The notes under the pieces were generated by a model, which was given only the letters and a program-made list of their open reading frames with translations, was not told where the DNA came from and did not search any database. A program made the translations under genes and the position numbers. This document shows, in pieces, positions 7,105-9,583 of a DNA stretch of 9,583 nucleotides (position 1 is its first letter; each line of letters begins with the position of its first letter). Source of the stretch: Pelobacter sp. UBA6812 (GTDB taxonomy: Bacteria; Desulfobacterota; Desulfuromonadia; Desulfuromonadales; Syntrophotaleaceae); contig DKEW01000016.1 of NCBI GenBank assembly GCA_002452265.1, forward strand, positions 35,239 to 44,821, given 5' to 3'.

Positions 7105-7565
7105 AATCCATCCACGTAACCGCTCTCGCCGACAATGGTAAAACTACGCGCATCCACCGACACCGTAACACCACCAGGAGTCGCTCGGCCCAGAGAATCA
7201 AAAACAATTGAAACTTTTGTTGCCGACAACGATACGCCGGAGGGAGCAGCAGCAGCAAACGCATCGCTGCCGGAAGGATGGAGAACATCACGGGTAAAGG
7301 CACCACTGGTACAACTGGCAGCCCGTTGATGAAGGGCAAAACTGCCACCGGCGATGCTCAACTCCACATCACAACCGCTCGCCACCGCCAGTTTTTGCCC
7401 GTACCGCGCCGCCTGGATCACCTCGTCGTAAAAACCGCGACTGTGGAAGGCGGTCGCATCAAAAAAACGTGGTAAGGCCACAGCTGCCAGTATGCCGATC
7501 AGCACCATGGTGACGACCAGTTCGACAAGGGTGAAAGCACGATTGTCAGTGAAAAGATGAGTCAT
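7101..7565 (-). CDS. mshC: MSHA minor pilin-like protein MshC
   Basis: A 154-aa prepilin of the MshC/GspH type. The mature N-terminus FTLVELVVTMVLIGILAAVA has Glu5 and the usual hydrophobic helix, followed by LPRFFDATAFHSRGFYDEVI (residues 31-50) and ARYGQKLAVASGC (53-65), strongly reminiscent of MshC. Cys65 and Cys85 may form a disulfide. The residue before the predicted cleavage site is Ala (NRA|FTLVE), not the usual Gly. The frame opens at 7619, with ATGs at 7619, 7604 and 7565. I chose 7565 because it gives a normal 10-residue leader, although its upstream GGAAA is a weak ribosome-binding site. It overlaps mshD by four bases. Confidence 0.85.
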   Translation of the reverse strand: MTHLFTDNRAFTLVELVVTMVLIGILAAVALPRFFDATAFHSRGFYDEVIQAARYGQKLAVASGCDVELSIAGGSFALHQRAASCTSGAFTRDVLHPSGSDAFAAAAPSGVSLSATKVSIVFDSLGRATPGGVTVSVDARSFTIVGESGYVDGL

Positions 7566-7660
7566 GGGAAAACGGTTTCCGACAGGCAAGGTAAAATCAG
7601 GCATCCCGTAGCAAAACATTCAGGAAAATCAGTCCTGTTACACTGTTATAGTTGGAACAC

Positions 7661-7690
7661 AGTATCGGATATTTCCCTGTGAAGTTGCAA
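7661..7690 (-). promoter_or_regulatory. Candidate promoter for mshC-mshD
   Basis: On the minus strand TTGCAA (7690-7685) and GATACT (7666-7661) are separated by 18 bases, about 95 bp upstream of the chosen mshC start. Both boxes match the sigma-70 consensus only partly. A second -10-like TATAAC lies just downstream. Its position between the pilin gene and mshC is sensible, but the call rests on sequence resemblance alone. Confidence 0.28.
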
Positions 7691-7699
7691 CTGTTTATT

Positions 7700-7723
7700 A
7701 AAAAAAACTCCCACCAAAAGGGA
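7700..7723 (-). terminator. Weak terminator candidate upstream of mshC
   Basis: Read on the minus strand, a 4-bp stem (TCCC/GGGA, 7-nt loop, 7723-7709) is followed by one G and then eight T (7707-7700). The stem is short for intrinsic termination, so only partial termination is plausible. It would lie about 130 bp beyond the pilin stop codon and could help keep pilin expression above that of the minor pilins. Confidence 0.25.
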
Positions 7724-7771
7724 TGAGGATTTGAACGCGAAAGGAAGGGGAAAAAAGGAAAGGACTTCTTA

Positions 7772-7805
7772 TCATTCGAAAATCCGTTGACACATTCTCG
7801 AATGA
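7772..7805. repeat. 8-bp inverted repeat downstream of the pilin gene
   Basis: TCATTCGA (7772-7779) pairs perfectly with TCGAATGA (7798-7805) across an 18-nt loop, 45 bp past the pilin stop. On the minus strand it is followed by a pyrimidine-rich tract (7770-7740). It may stabilise the pilin mRNA 3' end or act as a weak terminator. The long loop and AT-rich stem make this uncertain. Confidence 0.35.
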
Positions 7806-7849
7806 CAGGTGAACATCAAAGTTATTATGGAATTACAGCCACAATACAC

Positions 7850-8338
7850 CTAACAACCGCTGTCATCCCAGTCGATAACCGGCCCTGTGTCTGCGTCAGT
7901 GGACTGACGATAGCGGATAAAGCACCTAGCATCCCAGGCATCCTCATCGATCTCCCCATGCCAATACACCCAAGCGCCGGGAAACGTGCTCTTGCGGTCA
8001 TTCCAACCACTTGAAGGAGGATCAAGCAATCGTACAATACCTGTTGCCGTGCCAGAAGGATAACCGTAGACAAGATCAATGGTGTCACCGCCAATATCGA
8101 TAGTGGCACTGGCCTGATCCGCCACGCCGGCAATGGCAGCCTTTGCATGAACCATCGTCGCCGCACTATGCAGGCCACCTTTGAGACCGCGCATCGTACT
8201 GATAAGGGCCTCACGGCGCAGGTCGACAAATCTCGGTACGGCCACGGACGCCAACACCCCGAGAATGACAACAACGACGATCAACTCGATCAGGGTAAAA
8301 CCTGTCTGCCGAGAGGTTTTCTGAGAAATTATTTCCAT
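7850..8338 (-). CDS. mshA: MSHA pilin (MshA/MshB-type type IV pilin)
   Basis: A 162-aa prepilin, the probable shaft subunit. The leader MEIISQKTSRQTG is cut before FTLIELIVVVVILGVLASVA, with Glu5. The segment PRFVDLRREALISTMRGLKG (residues 35-54), then SAATMVHAKAAIAG (58-71) and IDLVYGYPSG (87-96), matches the pattern of Vibrio/Shewanella MshA. Cys139 and Cys162 bracket a C-terminal loop that would be the disulfide-bonded D-region of type IV pilins. An in-frame GTG at 8356 (GGA seven bases upstream) is an alternative start giving six more residues; ATG 8338 has only a weak GGA about ten bases upstream. Only one pilin-like gene is present, so MshA cannot be told from MshB by position. The next gene, mshC, is almost 300 bp away, suggesting separate expression levels. 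Confidence 0.87.
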   Translation of the reverse strand: MEIISQKTSRQTGFTLIELIVVVVILGVLASVAVPRFVDLRREALISTMRGLKGGLHSAATMVHAKAAIAGVADQASATIDIGGDTIDLVYGYPSGTATGIVRLLDPPSSGWNDRKSTFPGAWVYWHGEIDEDAWDARCFIRYRQSTDADTGPVIDWDDSGC

Positions 8339-8385
8339 TGACGTGATTCCAAACACAACTGTCCGGTTAAATATCTATTTCTCTC

Positions 8386-8406
8386 ATCATCCTGCACCAG
8401 GATGAT
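8386..8406. repeat. Perfect 9-bp hairpin in the pilin leader
   Basis: ATCATCCTG (8386-8394) and CAGGATGAT (8398-8406) are exact inverted repeats with a 3-nt loop, 48 bp upstream of the pilin ATG. If transcribed it forms a compact stem-loop in the mRNA leader. It could equally be a protein-binding dyad. No T-tract follows, so it is not a terminator. Confidence 0.6.
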
Positions 8407-8445
8407 CATAGGGCGGACATCGAAGTTCACCACACAAGCCATGAG

Positions 8446-8465
8446 AATGTCATTAATATGACATT
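8446..8465. promoter_or_regulatory. Candidate operator: 8-bp dyad upstream of the pilin gene
   Basis: AATGTCAT (8446-8453) and ATGACATT (8458-8465) are perfect inverted arms separated by TAAT. The 20-bp symmetry and spacing are typical of a dimeric regulator site. It covers the candidate -10 box of the pilin promoter, which would fit repression. No specific regulator can be named. Confidence 0.45.
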
Positions 8466-8481
8466 TTTCGTTACAGTGCAA
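8453..8481 (-). promoter_or_regulatory. Candidate promoter for the pilin gene
   Basis: On the minus strand TTGCAC (8481-8476) and TATTAA (8458-8453) lie 17 bases apart, matching the sigma-70 boxes in 3 of 6 and 4 of 6 positions. Transcription would start near 8446 and give a leader of about 105 nt containing the 9-bp hairpin. I looked for a sigma-54 GG/GC pair, which drives pilin genes in some bacteria, and did not find a convincing one. Confidence 0.3.
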
Positions 8482-8513
8482 TAATTTTTTCTCATGCAAT
8501 CGCATCGCACAAT

Positions 8514-8528
8514 GGTCAGGCTTCCAAG
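8514..8528. repeat. 15-bp inverted repeat, left copy
   Basis: It overlaps the 3' end of the transposase gene, including the TGA stop (8518-8516). It is a perfect complement of the copy at 9510-9524. Confidence 0.75.
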
Positions 8529-9475
8529 ATTTCAAGTCTTTCCGTCAACACCCTTTTCAGATTTTCCATTCGATGCTTAAGGGCAGCATCTTGCAAGGCA
8601 CGTTGTTCCAGACGGCGGAGGGCAGAACTCATGGTACCCACATCGCGGTTACATCTTTCACCGACTTCCGTTAGGGTTGCCGCATCGGTTGATCTTGCCA
8701 ACCAAGCTATCAATGCACGACTCTCGGATACAAGCCGCTGCTGACCGGCGTTTGCAAGTTGGCCTTGAACGACACCATTCTCCCTACAGACAAGAGAAAC
8801 AATATCTTCAAGTTTCGGACGGATAGCCCGGGGTAATATGGTTTCATCGGCAACCTTCTCTAAAAAACGATCGTCCCCGAGAACCCGGCTATCGCTTTCC
8901 CCCCGGTGAAAATCGTTGCGATACCCCTCATCGAGACCATCCATCGTAAAATTTACATATTGCCGCCGGGCCTCTGAGCATTCGGCCGCAAATTGGCCAA
9001 GAACCCAATCGGTCGTCAGCCAGGGTAGTTCACCCTCGCCGAGATACACGCGATAGCTGCTCCACGGATATTCGACAGGATCGTCAATCATGCCACAGCG
9101 GACGGGATTTAAGTGGACATACCGCACCAGTTCCAAAAGGTAGCTATCGCCATCCACCAGTAATGCCTTGAAGCGTCCCTGAAAAAGATGACCCCGACGT
9201 TTGCGGCTACGGTTTATCCATTGGGTGTAGCGGAAAGAGAGGTTTTGCATAGCTTGAGAGAGGGGAATATCGCTCACCTGCAGAACCAGATGAAGGTGGT
9301 TGGTCATGCAACAGAATGCGTGAACACGATAACGGAATCGCCTTGCACCTGCCTGCAGCAACAGGTAAAGACGGCCGTAATCCTCATCAGAAAAAAAGAT
9401 ATCCTCGCCACCGTTGCCGCGCAACATGACGTGATACACCCCACCGGGGATATGGATGCGTGGTTTGCGTGCCAT
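8516..9475 (-). CDS. REP-associated tyrosine transposase (Y1_Tnp family) with DnaA-like C-terminal region
   Basis: A 319-aa HUH single-strand transposase of the IS200/IS605-related RAYT group. Such enzymes nick and join DNA at hairpins through a phosphotyrosine bond. The N-terminus MARKPRIHIPGGVYHVMLRG is typical. The metal-binding HUH motif is H60-L-H62 in CMTNHLHLVLQ. The likely catalytic Tyr is Y119 in ELVRYVHLNPVRCGM, and the family's GHLFQGRFKALLVD lies at 95-108. Residues about 218-292 (PRAIRPKLEDIVSLVCRENG, later SRALIAWLARSTDAATLTEV) resemble the helix-turn-helix DNA-binding domain at the C-terminus of DnaA, as occurs in some long RAYTs. Nothing looks broken. The ATG follows AGGG very closely. 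It lies just upstream of the pilin gene on the same strand, with no terminator visible between them. Confidence 0.9.
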   Translation of the reverse strand: MARKPRIHIPGGVYHVMLRGNGGEDIFFSDEDYGRLYLLLQAGARRFRYRVHAFCCMTNHLHLVLQVSDIPLSQAMQNLSFRYTQWINRSRKRRGHLFQGRFKALLVDGDSYLLELVRYVHLNPVRCGMIDDPVEYPWSSYRVYLGEGELPWLTTDWVLGQFAAECSEARRQYVNFTMDGLDEGYRNDFHRGESDSRVLGDDRFLEKVADETILPRAIRPKLEDIVSLVCRENGVVQGQLANAGQQRLVSESRALIAWLARSTDAATLTEVGERCNRDVGTMSSALRRLEQRALQDAALKHRMENLKRVLTERLEILEA

Positions 9476-9481
9476 GGCCCT

Positions 9482-9509
9482 AGTGTACTCGGCAAACCCA
9501 TCTTGTCAA
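9482..9509 (-). promoter_or_regulatory. Candidate promoter for the transposase
   Basis: On the minus strand a perfect TTGACA (9509-9504) is followed after 16 bases by TACACT (9487-9482, 4 of 6 matches). Transcription would start almost at the ATG (9475). The -35 box directly abuts the right inverted repeat, so binding of the transposase there could shut off its own gene. Confidence 0.38.
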
Positions 9510-9524
9510 CTTGGAAGCCTGACC
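9510..9524. repeat. 15-bp inverted repeat, right copy
   Basis: It is an exact complement of 8514-8528. It lies 35 bp upstream of the transposase start and touches both the candidate -35 box and the hairpin at 9524-9545. Confidence 0.75.
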
Positions 9525-9545
9525 CGGAACGCCTGTGCAGGCCGG
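9524..9545. repeat. REP-like imperfect hairpin next to the transposase unit
   Basis: GCCTG (9531-9535) pairs with CAGGC (9538-9542), and an outer CCG (9524-9526) pairs with CGG (9543-9545) around a 4-nt bulge. Short GC-rich bulged hairpins are the usual substrates of RAYT enzymes. Only one such hairpin is visible, so the assignment is tentative. The remaining 9546-9583 shows nothing recognisable. Confidence 0.35.
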
Positions 9546-9583
9546 ATCAACCACCAGCTGTAACTCTTTATCTTTACTTGATC

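Larger units (their letters stand above)
8514..9524. mobile_element. RAYT transposase unit bounded by a 15-bp inverted repeat
   Basis: GGTCAGGCTTCCAAG at 8514-8528 is the exact reverse complement of CTTGGAAGCCTGACC at 9510-9524. The two copies bracket a single transposase gene and define a unit of 1011 bp. The left copy contains the last codons and the TGA stop of the transposase. I see no target duplication outside the repeats, as expected for HUH/Y1 enzymes, which do not generate one. Known RAYT genes are usually single-copy domesticated genes flanked by REP hairpins, so this may be a resident unit rather than an active insertion sequence. Confidence 0.65.

Noticed and set aside
8339..8513. 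Cyclic-di-GMP riboswitch or sigma-54 promoter in the pilin leader
   Set aside because: These were worth checking because pilin genes often use them. The conserved GEMM core motifs and a proper GG-N10-GC spacing are both absent.
8329..8535. Minus-strand open frame of 68 codons before the pilin gene
   Set aside because: It overlaps both the transposase 3' end and the pilin start in another frame and spans the candidate promoter and operator, so it is more likely a chance frame.
1..9583. CRISPR array, tRNA or rRNA genes
   Set aside because: No regularly spaced short repeats, tRNA cloverleaf or rRNA segment was recognised on either strand.

Overview
The window carries the distal part of an MSHA-type (mannose-sensitive haemagglutinin-like) type IV pilus cluster, read entirely on the minus strand. 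In transcription order from right to left it holds a major-pilin-like gene (mshA/mshB type), mshC, mshD, mshO, mshP and a very large mshQ-like gene, which is the classical gene order of Vibrio and Shewanella MSHA loci. Downstream lies proC (pyrroline-5-carboxylate reductase). Upstream of the pilin gene is an intact Y1/REP-associated tyrosine transposase gene (RAYT type). All eight genes share one strand.

Organism: a Gram-negative, moderately GC-rich bacterium. The mix of an MSHA locus, a RAYT transposase with a DnaA-like tail, and CGCAAAG-rich intergenic repeats suggests a Desulfuromonadales/Geobacter-like member, but this is an inference from impressions of such genomes. A gammaproteobacterium is not excluded. 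No rRNA or other phylogenetic marker is present.

Layout: 1-607 is a non-coding, hairpin-rich repeat region bounded by two copies of a 45-bp direct repeat. proC occupies 608-1420. 1421-1807 is intergenic, with a long imperfect hairpin at 1645-1706. mshQ-like (1808-5128), mshP (5125-5529) and mshO (5526-6338) overlap by ATGA junctions and must be cotranscribed. 6339-6639 is a 300-bp spacer filled by a nested inverted-repeat element. mshD (6640-7104) and mshC (7101-7565) again overlap by four bases. 7566-7849 is a spacer with weak terminator and promoter candidates. The pilin gene is at 7850-8338, with a leader and candidate operator at 8339-8513. The transposase unit, bounded by a perfect 15-bp inverted repeat, spans 8514-9524.

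How it works together: the pilin would form the shaft. MshC, MshD, MshO and MshP are low-abundance prepilins that, by analogy with GspHIJK/PilVWX, would form a priming or tip complex. MshQ is a secreted non-pilin protein with a C-terminal DUF6701 region and, here, N-terminal lamin-tail-like and LamG-like modules, so it is a plausible tip adhesin. The assembly ATPases, platform protein and secretin are not in the window and would be expected to its right. I found no wholly novel system. The points most worth checking are the modular MshQ, the transposase unit whose inverted repeat includes its own stop codon, and the recurrent intergenic palindromes.
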